Assembly: GCA_020349245.1 (NCBI GenBank)
Contig: CP070764.1
Span: 3,729,379-3,793,378, forward strand
Source of the DNA: Chloroflexota bacterium
Lineage (GTDB): Bacteria; Chloroflexota; Anaerolineae; Anaerolineales; UBA4823
Reading direction: 5' to 3'
Length of the DNA stretch: 64,000 nucleotides
Positions 1 to 8,175 of this stretch are shown here, piece by piece (position 1 is the stretch's first letter; every line of letters begins with the position of its first letter). The notes beneath the pieces were generated by a model. That model ran no database searches and was not told the origin of the DNA. It was given only the letters and a program-made list of their open reading frames with translations. The translations under genes and the position numbers were made by a program.

Positions 1-66
1 TGGCACACTGGCGGCACTCCGGCATTGTTTGCCGATCCGTACTTGGATATGCTCTCTGCAAGATGA
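1..66 (+). CDS. C-terminal end of a PLP-dependent D-cysteine desulfhydrase / ACC deaminase-like protein (partial)
   Basis: Frame 1 is open from the window edge to a TGA at 64-66 and encodes 21 residues beginning WHTGGTPALFADPYL. The HTGGTPALFA string resembles the extreme C-terminus of the D-cysteine desulfhydrase / 1-aminocyclopropane-1-carboxylate deaminase family of fold-type II PLP enzymes, where an HTGG-PALF motif lies close to the end. Only the tail is visible, so neither catalytic lysine nor substrate can be judged. The gene converges on the sortase-like gene that ends at 70. Confidence 0.5.
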   Translation, partial: WHTGGTPALFADPYLDMLSAR

Positions 67-69
67 TGT

Positions 70-819
70 TTATCCTACTGGTTCAGCAACAATAAATCTC
101 AATCCCCAGGTTTCGATGCCTTCCCTTGCCAAACAGGTTTGGAAGGTCAAATGATGTTCTCCCTGGTAATATTGGTTGAAAACCTGGTAGGTTGTTAGCC
201 TTTCACCAGTGGCCAAGTCGACATATTGGCTCCAATTGCTACCCGGGGTTACTTTCTGGTAATCACGGATCATTGATATCTGATAACGATCAAAGCTGCC
301 ATCACCATTAACAACCAGAACCTGGAGGCCTTTTTTCAGGTCGAAAAATTCCATCCCGGACAAGTAGTTGTGAGCGAGAAAGCCGATTACATTGTAGCGA
401 GCTGCCAGTTGAAATTGGGTCACTGTCTCTGGCGCAGCAGACACAAAACCTGTGTTACCGCTCGGTTGCTGGACAACCGGCAGGGCGAAAAACCCAGGTA
501 CGTAAACTCCGCGAATGGTATTAGTTTGACCATTTTCGATATTTGCCACAAATTTATTCAGTGAAGGAAATTGTCCCCGTGAAAACCAAGAATCTGTTGT
601 TGGAGGCGAGCGGTGGATGACACTGATCAGGCTGGCACCATCGCTGCCTGTCGCTGGGAGCAATGAGTTGGTTGAATATTGTCCAGTGTTTGAGGAGGGA
701 GGTGCCTCCATGCCAGCTAGAGGCGATAGCGAGAAGGCAAAGAAAAAACAAAGGATTGAAGCAAATAAGACCAGCTTGCGGCTTGACGATAAGAATGATT
801 TTTGTAGATACAGACTCAT
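70..819 (-). CDS. Secreted sortase-like (sortase fold) protein
   Basis: This 249-residue protein has a basic N-terminus and a hydrophobic stretch at about residues 15-35, so it is probably exported or anchored in the membrane. A Ser/Thr/Pro-rich linker follows. The C-terminal ~110 residues fit the sortase beta-barrel pattern: H150 in FLAHN, C229 in LTFQTC and R241 in WGLRFIV, in the order and spacing of the His-Cys-Arg catalytic triad. Sortases join LPXTG-like proteins to the wall or to each other, or act as housekeeping processing enzymes. No LPXTG substrate gene lies nearby, so the substrate is unknown. A GGAG/GGTGG stretch precedes the ATG at 819. The gene is monocistronic as far as can be seen, and it converges with the PLP gene fragment. 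Overall similarity to any one sortase class is modest, so the fold assignment is firmer than the class. Confidence 0.6.
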   Translation of the reverse strand: MSLYLQKSFLSSSRKLVLFASILCFFFAFSLSPLAGMEAPPSSNTGQYSTNSLLPATGSDGASLISVIHRSPPTTDSWFSRGQFPSLNKFVANIENGQTNTIRGVYVPGFFALPVVQQPSGNTGFVSAAPETVTQFQLAARYNVIGFLAHNYLSGMEFFDLKKGLQVLVVNGDGSFDRYQISMIRDYQKVTPGSNWSQYVDLATGERLTTYQVFNQYYQGEHHLTFQTCLAREGIETWGLRFIVAEPVG

Positions 820-937
820 AGTCCACCAACTCCAATACCTGCCGGTTAGAATCCAGTAATAAAGTTGTTATTTTTATACAATACAACTGTCCGGATTCAG
901 CTATTGGAATTGTAAGTTTATGTGAATTTTATGCGGA

Positions 938-2701
938 TTAAGCAGAATTATTTGCAATTAATCCTGTTAATTCATAAACGTGGATCAATTGCTTTTTCCC
1001 CTTGACACTTAATGGCGCGATGGGCTGTACGATAATCGCCGTACGAACCAATTCATATGTCTGTGTGCTGATAAGAATTTGACCCGGCGCTGCATTTTCT
1101 TGTAAGCGTTTTGCCAGGTTTACACTATCACCGATAGCAGTATATTCCAGGCGTTTTTCAGTCCCCACCAATCCTAAAACGGCTTCCCCCGTGTGGATAC
1201 CAATCCCGAAATCCAACCAGAACTCAGAGGAGAAATCAGCCTTGATCCTGTTTATTGCTTTGCGTATTTCAAGTGCAGCACGGACAGCTTTCAAGGGATG
1301 TTGGGTTTGGGGTATCGGTGCATTGAAGAAAGCCAGGATAGCATCACCCATGAACTTATCAATGGTCCCTTCTTCCTTTAAAAGCGCTTCGGTAGCTGCA
1401 CCAAGATACCGGTTTAAAACTGAGACCAAGGTTTCCGGTTCGCAACGTTCGCTGAGGCTGGTATAACCGCGAATATCCGCGAAGAGAGTAGTGATATTTG
1501 TACGAGTTCCGCCTAAATTCAATTCGTCCGGGTTCAATTGGTTGATTACAACCGGGGAAACCATACGTTCGAATAAACGCCGTTGGGCTTCCAAACGGCG
1601 AGTTTCGGTAATCTCCTCCATAACGATTGCTGCACCGAATACGGTTCCATTGGCATCTTTTAGTGGAGAAAAATTGAAGCGAAAATTTCGCACGCCATTC
1701 TCAGAAGACTGCAGGTCAAACTGCAGTCCCTTGATTTGCTGGTTGAACCTGTGGACACGGTCCAAGTATTGCGGGATATTGACCTGTTTAAATAAAGGTA
1801 CTTGGTCCACTTTTTTACCCAGCAGGCTTTTCCACGGCTCTCCAAGAATCTCTTCAGCTACCTTGTTCGTCAGGGTGATTGTTTGGTCTAAGTCGGTGGT
1901 AATTACACCACTGATGATAGAGGCAAAGACATCATCCATTAAATTCTTCAGCCCGGTCACTTCTGCCAGCGTCTGCTGAACGGATTCAAACAAACGAGCG
2001 TTCTCAATGGCTACGGCAGCTTGATTGGCGAATGCTGCCAGGAGATTTTTTTCAGTCTCGGTGAATAAACCTTCACGGAGCCGGTTATCTGCATACATTA
2101 CCCCGATCAACGAATCCTTAAGTATCAGGGGAACGCACAAGATTGAACGAAGGTTTTGGGAAATGATGCTTTCCTGATCGACAAAACGGGGATCCTGTTG
2201 AGCATTGGTGGTTAGGATTGGCTGGCCATCAGCTAGGACCTGGTTGACAACAGTTCGGCTTAGCGTGGTATCCGATGTATCCAAAGACTCTTGCTCCCAA
2301 TTACGGGCGATGTGAATGGTCAGATCGCCCTGGGAGTCTTTTAACATGAGGAATCCTCGTTCAGCACCTGTCAGCCGGACAATGGTATCCATGACGATTC
2401 GCAACACGTCGTCCAGCTGTAAGGATGAATTTACTATCCGGCTGATATTGGCCAGCTCGAGATGGCTATCCCGTTCGTCAATTTTTTTTTCTACCTGGGT
2501 GCTCAGGTATGATAGTGAGCTAGAAAGGGAGGCTAGGTCTTCCAAGACCTGTTCAAAATCTGAAGGGTCTGCATGGAGAAGCACAGCATGTATTTGGTCA
2601 GCGAGACGGCTTAATTGGAATATTTGATTATCAAGCGATGAGTTTGCTGAATTGGTGGAGGAGGGAACCATCGAATTCTCGCTGTGTTTAGGTTCGGTCA
2701 A
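938..2701 (-). CDS. GAF-PAS class III adenylate cyclase
   Basis: This soluble 587-residue sensor cyclase has a predicted coiled segment at about 20-85, a GAF domain at about 95-240, a PAS-like domain at about 250-372 and a class III nucleotide cyclase catalytic domain at about 400-575. The catalytic domain is complete: metal aspartates D409 (FADIRGYT) and D453 (KFMGDA), lysine K449 four residues before D453, T521 for base recognition, and the transition-state pair N528/R532 (SVNLAKR). K449 and T521 favour ATP, making cAMP the likely product. Because one chain carries all these residues, it should work as a homodimer. The ligand of the GAF domain is not evident. The start overlaps the end of the transglutaminase gene by 14 bases, so the two are probably co-transcribed and translationally coupled. 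Confidence 0.88.
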   Translation of the reverse strand: MTEPKHSENSMVPSSTNSANSSLDNQIFQLSRLADQIHAVLLHADPSDFEQVLEDLASLSSSLSYLSTQVEKKIDERDSHLELANISRIVNSSLQLDDVLRIVMDTIVRLTGAERGFLMLKDSQGDLTIHIARNWEQESLDTSDTTLSRTVVNQVLADGQPILTTNAQQDPRFVDQESIISQNLRSILCVPLILKDSLIGVMYADNRLREGLFTETEKNLLAAFANQAAVAIENARLFESVQQTLAEVTGLKNLMDDVFASIISGVITTDLDQTITLTNKVAEEILGEPWKSLLGKKVDQVPLFKQVNIPQYLDRVHRFNQQIKGLQFDLQSSENGVRNFRFNFSPLKDANGTVFGAAIVMEEITETRRLEAQRRLFERMVSPVVINQLNPDELNLGGTRTNITTLFADIRGYTSLSERCEPETLVSVLNRYLGAATEALLKEEGTIDKFMGDAILAFFNAPIPQTQHPLKAVRAALEIRKAINRIKADFSSEFWLDFGIGIHTGEAVLGLVGTEKRLEYTAIGDSVNLAKRLQENAAPGQILISTQTYELVRTAIIVQPIAPLSVKGKKQLIHVYELTGLIANNSA

Positions 2702-5126
2702 TAGAAGACCTGATTCGTCGTGGATCTTGGAAGGGAGCGAGAAAACGCTGCAGCTTGGCTAGGAAGGATAGCTTGCGGATCTCTTTGCCGGCTTGCTGAG
2801 CTTCTTTATCTTCAGGAGATTGATGACCGTAAATGGCGTTCTGATAGGGGATGATCACGGATTGGACTGGCTTTTCTGCAACCGGAAGAAGTTCGACGAG
2901 GTCGGATCCGCGTTCGGAGGGTGTATCCGCTACCTGCGGAGCATGCCCCAGACGATTAAGGGCCCGATTGAGCTCTAAATAAGCCTTACCTAACCTTGAG
3001 AGATTGGATAACTTAGCCCAGCGGGTTATGAATCTCGGCGATTTTATACCAGCACGCTGCAGTCCTGACTCCACCTGAACTGCGATGGGCGGTGACCCTC
3101 GTTTCATCCGTACCTGACGGATGATCACGGTGATTGAGATCGCGAAAATGAAAATCAAGGCCACATATATGGGTGTTGGATCTACGGGTAATCCCCCAAG
3201 GGATACATTTTGGGATGAATCATTCTGTGCGGATAGCTCGTCCCTGCGGCGTTGGGCACGATCCTGTAGCTCCTGTTGGAGAGCGTCGTTGGTTGTTGAG
3301 CTTGTTGTCTCTGTCAGTAAGCCGATCGGTCGAATAATTGGTTGTTGGGATACGGTTGGCTCAAACTCCACCCAGCCGATATTTGGAAAATATACCTCTG
3401 GCCATGCATGCGCATCGCGATGGCGGACAGTGAAGATGTCAGTCATCGCTTCGATCCCCTGGGGTACGTTGACACTACCCGGACCCAAGGTGGGGATATC
3501 TGCTATTCCCCCGATCGTCGATTGTTCACCCTCAGCATAACCAACCGCCAGACGAGCTGGTATTCCCAAGGAACGCAGCATAATAATTTCAGCGGTAGCA
3601 TAATAATTACAAAAGGCTTCCTTGTGGTCAAAGAGGATCCAATCAATAGGTTCCTGTCCGGGTGGCGGGCTGGGAACTGTATCACTATATTTCAAGCTTG
3701 TGCGCAGGAAATCAGTCACTGCTTGAGCGATGTCGTACGGATTGTCATAATTTGTTGCGATTGTCTCGGCAAGTTCGAGGGTACGTGGGGTGATCGATTC
3801 TGGCAGTTGCAAATAACGGGAGCTCACCCAGGAAGGGTACTCGCTACCAGCCTCACGCAATTCGGTTTGAGTCGCTGCGGTTAATGAAGCTTCAACTCGA
3901 TAAGTATCTCCGCTAAGTAAGATTGGGCTCGCTTTCAAATGGCTGAGATCAACAGAGCCATCTGAATTTACTGCATATATTGCATCAGCTGGTCGGCTGA
4001 CCCATATGGGTTGTGAAGGGGTATGCAGGTTCTGGATGGGGAAACGTGTGGTGATTGTAAAGGTGGTATTTGACCTGTTTTCGTATTCAGGCAAGTTAAG
4101 ATTGAATTCATCTGGAGAAATGAACTGGGTCACCGGGAGGGTACCAGTCCATGCACCATCGTAAGTATCATACACCCGGGATCGCCAGTAATAGCGTACG
4201 TTTGAGGACGTACGCACGGGTGCCTCCACATCCATTATCACTGTATCGCTGAGCGGGTTGCCTCTACCCAAGGGTAGCATTTCCCCGTAGAAATCTGTTA
4301 CCACACCGACAGAGGCTTGCAGTGAATAAAAAACATTGCTTAACCGGTTGCGAACATCCAACCAAGGTCTGGTTGCATTGAGCCAGGCTTGTTCTGCTTG
4401 GGGTACTGCAGAAGCTATCGCCGGGACAGTCCAGGCGAATAATACGACGATGACCGTGGTGATCAACCCCAGGCGGAGGGAATCCAGTCCAACATAGGGA
4501 GGCAGATACGTCCCATTCGACCTCCATTGATCCTGGAGTTTTACAAAATGCATTCTTGCAACAAGCAGCAAAGCTAAGAAAATGTATCCTGCCAAGAACC
4601 AGGTCCGTATTGGCAGGAAAGAGTCATAAGCTTGGATGGCAATCATGGCCAAGCCTGGAGGAATGATTGCCCGCCATGGGTTTCCATTACGAATAAGTAT
4701 ATAGCCAGCATAAGCACTCAACGTCCAGAAAAGAATTGCCATGAGGAAGTTGAAGAACAAATTATCAGTTACTGGCTTCTGTTGGAATATCTGATCGAGG
4801 ATGATCAGCATCCGGTTTCCCATGCTGATCATTCTTTCTGGCCAGAGCACCCCTTCGCCCAAGGTCAAACCCAATTGCCAGACAACAACAAAACCTCCAT
4901 ATACAAAGGCGAAGAACCGTACCCATCCTGGTGAGAAAGTACTTTTCCCTAATGCCAATCCAGCAACTACACCCAGGAGGGCAACCGTTTGCACCAAGTT
5001 TAATTCATCTGTCCATTTGGTTGCATTTAGGCGGGTCGCGGCGATATAGATCGCCGCAATCAGGAGTAATACCGCAGGCCAATCCCACCATCGTTTAGCC
5101 TTTGAATCATTGCCAGGAAAGTCCAT
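2688..5126 (-). CDS. TgpA-like membrane transglutaminase/protease-fold protein
   Basis: This 812-residue protein has about six N-terminal membrane segments (residues 15-240), an extracytoplasmic region, a transglutaminase-like core at about 445-595 and one further membrane helix near 655-675 with a cytoplasmic tail. The core has the nucleophile C506 in EAFCNYYA and H573 in DAHAWPEVYF. The third catalytic position falls on E589 in the FEPT motif, where many relatives have Asp. The architecture matches the TgpA/DUF3488-transglutaminase family, whose members often sit beside MoxR ATPase and DUF58 genes; neither is visible here. The physiological substrate is unknown. It is the first gene of a two-gene leftward unit with the GAF-PAS cyclase. 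No convincing Shine-Dalgarno precedes the ATG at 5126. Confidence 0.85.
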   Translation of the reverse strand: MDFPGNDSKAKRWWDWPAVLLLIAAIYIAATRLNATKWTDELNLVQTVALLGVVAGLALGKSTFSPGWVRFFAFVYGGFVVVWQLGLTLGEGVLWPERMISMGNRMLIILDQIFQQKPVTDNLFFNFLMAILFWTLSAYAGYILIRNGNPWRAIIPPGLAMIAIQAYDSFLPIRTWFLAGYIFLALLLVARMHFVKLQDQWRSNGTYLPPYVGLDSLRLGLITTVIVVLFAWTVPAIASAVPQAEQAWLNATRPWLDVRNRLSNVFYSLQASVGVVTDFYGEMLPLGRGNPLSDTVIMDVEAPVRTSSNVRYYWRSRVYDTYDGAWTGTLPVTQFISPDEFNLNLPEYENRSNTTFTITTRFPIQNLHTPSQPIWVSRPADAIYAVNSDGSVDLSHLKASPILLSGDTYRVEASLTAATQTELREAGSEYPSWVSSRYLQLPESITPRTLELAETIATNYDNPYDIAQAVTDFLRTSLKYSDTVPSPPPGQEPIDWILFDHKEAFCNYYATAEIIMLRSLGIPARLAVGYAEGEQSTIGGIADIPTLGPGSVNVPQGIEAMTDIFTVRHRDAHAWPEVYFPNIGWVEFEPTVSQQPIIRPIGLLTETTSSTTNDALQQELQDRAQRRRDELSAQNDSSQNVSLGGLPVDPTPIYVALIFIFAISITVIIRQVRMKRGSPPIAVQVESGLQRAGIKSPRFITRWAKLSNLSRLGKAYLELNRALNRLGHAPQVADTPSERGSDLVELLPVAEKPVQSVIIPYQNAIYGHQSPEDKEAQQAGKEIRKLSFLAKLQRFLAPFQDPRRIRSSIDRT

Positions 5127-5326
5127 TATTTACACCGATAATCTAGAAGCCAGATTGGAACAATGATTTGGATACATCAAGTGTACTACGCTGCTCGGAA
5201 TTTGGTTCAGAAACGCAATGGTTAGAAATATTATATCAGCCAGATGGTGTTGCCGGATTGCCGTCACCAACCTCTAAGCAGATGCTAATTGTGATGGTCA
5301 ATCCTGCCCGTTGATGAAAAACCCGA

Positions 5327-5367
5327 TAAAAAAAGGTAGAACCTGCCTCCAGGTTCTACCTTTTTTT
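5327..5367 (-). terminator. Strong bidirectional intrinsic terminator
   Basis: A perfect 12-bp stem (AGGTAGAACCTG at 5334-5345 with its complement at 5350-5361) closes a 4-base loop. It is flanked by an A-run at 5327-5334 on one side and a T-run at 5361-5367 on the other, so it can terminate transcription from either strand. It lies just downstream of the leftward transaldolase gene and isolates it from the transglutaminase promoter. The rest of the 5127-5432 interval shows no gene. Confidence 0.9.
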
Positions 5368-5432
5368 ATTTTTATTGATCGGCAGACAGGATTTGATCCC
5401 TTACCGGTCAGTTGAATTTTCTATGAGGGCAG

Positions 5433-6650
5433 CTAGCCGCTGACTTCCCTGACTTTATTACCGGTGACAATCGCCAAACGTTCACCGACATACTTTTCGA
5501 GTCCGATGGAAGCCTTGGAGAACGTCTCAGCGGTAGCAATGGTGGCTGGGTGGTCGTTGAACTGATCGATTTCCATGCCATTCTCATCCCAGGATTGCAG
5601 AACATAAGGGATTTTACTCATCTTCTCCATGACCTCATATGGTACATCATCATACAGGATTTCTTCCTCAAAGGTTAAATCCTCACAATTCTGGAAAAGG
5701 GGTTCGAGAACATATGGAGGCATAGTGTAAACAATATCCCCAGCGATCTTTTCAACGTCCCAGAAGTGGTTTTTTCCGCCAACGAGTGGTCCATAGCGCA
5801 TAGAACAAGCCAGCATTTTGCTGGGAAGTGCATTTTCTTTCAACAGGTGGAATGCCTTACGAAAGATATATATACCCAGCCAGTGTTTGTCCGCCCAGGT
5901 CAACTGGATACCCCGCCTTTTCGCTTGCTCATCAAGAACTGGATGCTCAGTTAAACGACCGATCATCATGGTGATTACTGCCCGCCATTTATCCATCGAT
6001 ACACCATTCTCATTGGCAATTTCCACACCGTCAGCAGCCGCCTGGGCGACAGCCCAAATTTGCGGCAGGGTGAAGCAGGTGGTTACGTTTGTGGGTATCG
6101 CCATAGAGGTCAATGTACGAACGACCTCGACACCCTGAGTGCTGGCGGGTACCTTGATCATCAAGTTTGGAGCAATGGCGCGGATCTCCTGAGCTGTTTC
6201 AACCATCTTGTCGACATCCGTCAACAGCCGGGGATCAAGCTGGCCGGAGATGTAACCAAAGCGACCATTAGAAGCTTCCCATATGGGCAGCATCATTTCT
6301 GCACCGCGGCGAATCACTTCCTTGTAAGTGAGCCAGAAATATTCACTCAATTCAAGACCCGGATTGGAGCTGATCAGATCGTCAATCCATTCGTTCCAAA
6401 AATCCGGATCGTTATTGACCGCGGTCAGTGAAAGCGGAGGATTCGTGGTACATCCGCGAACCAGACTCCTGGCGGGATCGTCAACCACATAGATGCGGCT
6501 TAATTGTTCTTCCAAAGAGGATTTTTTCTCTTCAGGGGCAGAAGCGACCATATCCCTGACCCAAGATTCGAATACGAGTGGCGATGAATCCCACCAGATC
6601 TCAAGATCAGGATTCACCTGGCATAAGCGTTCAAGTACACTTTCATTCAT
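5433..6650 (-). CDS. tal: Transaldolase family protein
   Basis: This 405-residue TIM-barrel enzyme should transfer a dihydroxyacetone unit between sugar phosphates in the non-oxidative pentose phosphate pathway. The Schiff-base lysine is K166 in NLMIKVPAST, and the early TTNPP motif (about residues 68-72) matches the T-[ST]-NP phosphate-site signature. The protein is longer than the usual 215-370-residue forms, with extended N- and C-terminal regions, so it belongs to a divergent long subfamily and the exact sugar substrate is uncertain. A GGAGG sequence lies about nine bases before the ATG. It follows a GntR/UTRA regulator by 76 bases on the same strand and ends at a strong terminator, which suggests a small regulated unit for sugar use. 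Confidence 0.85.
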   Translation of the reverse strand: MNESVLERLCQVNPDLEIWWDSSPLVFESWVRDMVASAPEEKKSSLEEQLSRIYVVDDPARSLVRGCTTNPPLSLTAVNNDPDFWNEWIDDLISSNPGLELSEYFWLTYKEVIRRGAEMMLPIWEASNGRFGYISGQLDPRLLTDVDKMVETAQEIRAIAPNLMIKVPASTQGVEVVRTLTSMAIPTNVTTCFTLPQIWAVAQAAADGVEIANENGVSMDKWRAVITMMIGRLTEHPVLDEQAKRRGIQLTWADKHWLGIYIFRKAFHLLKENALPSKMLACSMRYGPLVGGKNHFWDVEKIAGDIVYTMPPYVLEPLFQNCEDLTFEEEILYDDVPYEVMEKMSKIPYVLQSWDENGMEIDQFNDHPATIATAETFSKASIGLEKYVGERLAIVTGNKVREVSG

Positions 6651-6726
6651 CGATTTGCCTCCATATATAGTGAGTAACTTTGTTTTAGATTTTGATAGTT
6701 CATTAATGATTTGTAATGGGTAATAT

Positions 6727-7464
6727 TCAGCGATTTAGGGTCACGGTTAAGGAGTACATATCACCCCTGTTATAGCAGTAGGTGAACTCTACTGGTGTAC
6801 CGTCTTCTGCATACACAGTTCTTTCTTTATATAGAATTGGTGATCCTGGTTGGATTCGCATTAATTTCGCAAGTTCTTGATCGGCTAATCGCGCCTCGAG
6901 TTTCTGGACCGCCCTTTTTACTGGATACCCGGTTTTTTGAAATTCTTCCCACAGGTGCTGAATATCAATATCTTGAATTTCTGCTTGGGTCAGCATCGAA
7001 AACAAGTGGTGGGGTATATAAGCGTCGTGTAATGTTACCAGGACATCGTCCGCCTGTCGGAGGGTCTTTAGGTGGATAACTAAGCCGTCCGCTTCGAGTA
7101 GCAATGCATCGGCGATCTTCGGTGTGGCTTTGATCACTTCAAACTGGAGAATGAGCGCTTTGGCCTGGATCCCCTGCAAGGTGGAGTTTTCAAAAAAATT
7201 TGTCAGGCGACTGTGGTCTCTTTCGATGTGGGGCAGGGTGACAAAAGTACCCACGCCATGTCGTCGATAAAGAAAGCCTCCTTCGATCAGCTCAGAGGTT
7301 GCTTGGCGGACAGTCATCCTGCTCACTCCAAATTGGGCTGCCAGCTCATCTTCAGACGGCAATTTTTGTCCGCGCATCAACTTTCCCGAATCGATCTGCT
7401 CCCGCAGCGATTCTCGGATTTTTACGTACAGCGGAATGCCTTCCGTAGTGGATATATCAACCAT
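6727..7464 (-). CDS. GntR/HutC-family transcriptional regulator (UTRA domain)
   Basis: A winged-helix DNA-binding domain occupies about residues 10-75, with the family signature around LPSEDELAAQFGVSRMTV. A UTRA effector-binding domain follows at about 95-240. Members sense sugar phosphates or amino-acid metabolites and usually repress their own operon. The ATG at 7464 is preferred because GGAG lies about ten bases upstream; an in-frame GTG at 7476 would place the same GGAG directly against the start. The transaldolase gene follows on the same strand, so its substrate pathway may supply the effector, though this is inference. A near-perfect palindrome at 7499-7516 just upstream is a good candidate for its own operator. 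Confidence 0.88.
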   Translation of the reverse strand: MVDISTTEGIPLYVKIRESLREQIDSGKLMRGQKLPSEDELAAQFGVSRMTVRQATSELIEGGFLYRRHGVGTFVTLPHIERDHSRLTNFFENSTLQGIQAKALILQFEVIKATPKIADALLLEADGLVIHLKTLRQADDVLVTLHDAYIPHHLFSMLTQAEIQDIDIQHLWEEFQKTGYPVKRAVQKLEARLADQELAKLMRIQPGSPILYKERTVYAEDGTPVEFTYCYNRGDMYSLTVTLNR

Positions 7465-7498
7465 AGAATGAGTCACTCCAAAGAAAATATCCCAGGGG

Positions 7499-7516
7499 TA
7501 TCTAGACGTATAGATA
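7499..7516. promoter_or_regulatory. Candidate GntR-type operator palindrome
   Basis: An 18-bp inverted repeat, TATCTA-GACGTA-TAGATA, is symmetric at 16 of 18 positions and centres on ACGT. It starts 35 bases upstream of the gntR ATG at 7464, in the interval shared with the nuo promoter region. HutC-subfamily GntR regulators bind short AT-rich palindromes of this size next to their own genes, so autoregulation is the simplest reading. Binding has not been shown. Confidence 0.5.
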
Positions 7517-7673
7517 TCTATATTATATGTTGATTTTGTGAATCAGTGAAGAGGATTGATGAGCTACTTTATGAAAAGTATCACGATGTGATTTATTTAT
7601 GGTAAAATTTGCCCCATTGCCAGCATTGCTGTGTGATACACGCGAGAATTTCAATTTGAGGTGAACATCTTCG

Positions 7674-7713
7674 AGGAGAATTTTGCAAATTAATTCTCCT
7701 GACGAGTGAGGAG
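7674..7713 (+). promoter_or_regulatory. nuoA 5'-UTR hairpin with alternative pairing to the ribosome-binding site
   Basis: AGGAGAATT (7674-7682) pairs perfectly with AATTCTCCT (7692-7700) across a 9-base loop. The CTCCT of the 3' arm (7696-7700) is also complementary to the true Shine-Dalgarno AGGAG (7709-7713) that serves the nuoA ATG at 7719. The two pairings exclude each other: the upstream hairpin frees the Shine-Dalgarno, and the alternative covers it. This is visible in the sequence; regulation is inference. Confidence 0.4.
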
Positions 7714-7718
7714 CGCCT

Positions 7719-8075
7719 ATGCTAAATGATTGGATTTTCATTGGAGTTTTTCTTGTCTTGGCTCCGATTTTTCCTGCAATTGCCCTACTGATACCAAGAT
7801 TCATTGCCCCCCGAAAACCAAATCCCTTAAAAACTGAGACTTATGAATGTGGCATTGAAACTTATGGGGACACTTGGGTTCAATTCAAGGCTCAGTATTA
7901 CATTTTTGCCCTTGTCTTTCTAATTTTTGATATTGAAGTCGTGTTTTTATATCCCTGGGCAGTGGCTTTTGAGCAGCTTCCCATGTTCGCGGTTCTTGAA
8001 GGTGTGCTGTTCATCTTGATCTTGGTTGCTGGGTTGTTTTACACCTGGCGTAAAGGTGTCTTGGAATGGGTTTAA
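7719..8075 (+). CDS. nuoA: NADH-quinone oxidoreductase subunit A
   Basis: This 118-residue membrane subunit of complex I has three transmembrane helices. The conserved TYECGIETYGD loop after helix 1 and FDIEVVFLYPWA in helix 2 are diagnostic of NuoA/ND3, whose cysteine loop lies near the quinone channel. GAGGAG five bases before the ATG fixes the start. It opens a cluster that contains only membrane-arm subunits; nuoB, C and D, which normally follow nuoA, are absent and a terminator hairpin comes next. Confidence 0.95.
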   Translation: MLNDWIFIGVFLVLAPIFPAIALLIPRFIAPRKPNPLKTETYECGIETYGDTWVQFKAQYYIFALVFLIFDIEVVFLYPWAVAFEQLPMFAVLEGVLFILILVAGLFYTWRKGVLEWV

Positions 8076-8095
8076 GGGGTAAAAGATCGGAAAAT

Positions 8096-8130
8096 AAAAA
8101 GGCTGAAGGAAAAAATCCCTCAGCCTTTTT
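8096..8130 (+). terminator. Intrinsic terminator between nuoA and nuoH
   Basis: A 15-bp stem (AAAAAGGCTGAAGGA at 8096-8110 with 8116-8130) has a single A-C mismatch and a 5-A loop. Its 3' arm ends in five T. It lies 20 bases after the nuoA stop and 45 bases before nuoH. It should reduce read-through from nuoA into the rest of the cluster, or partly uncouple the two. Confidence 0.8.
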
Positions 8131-8175
8131 GTGCGGATTAATTGCGGTTGAATTTCTTCCACTTGGAGAATTGGC

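Noticed and set aside
1491..1979. 162-codon frame antisense to the GAF-PAS cyclase
   Set aside because: Shadow of a strongly conserved cyclase/PAS gene; no recognisable domain.
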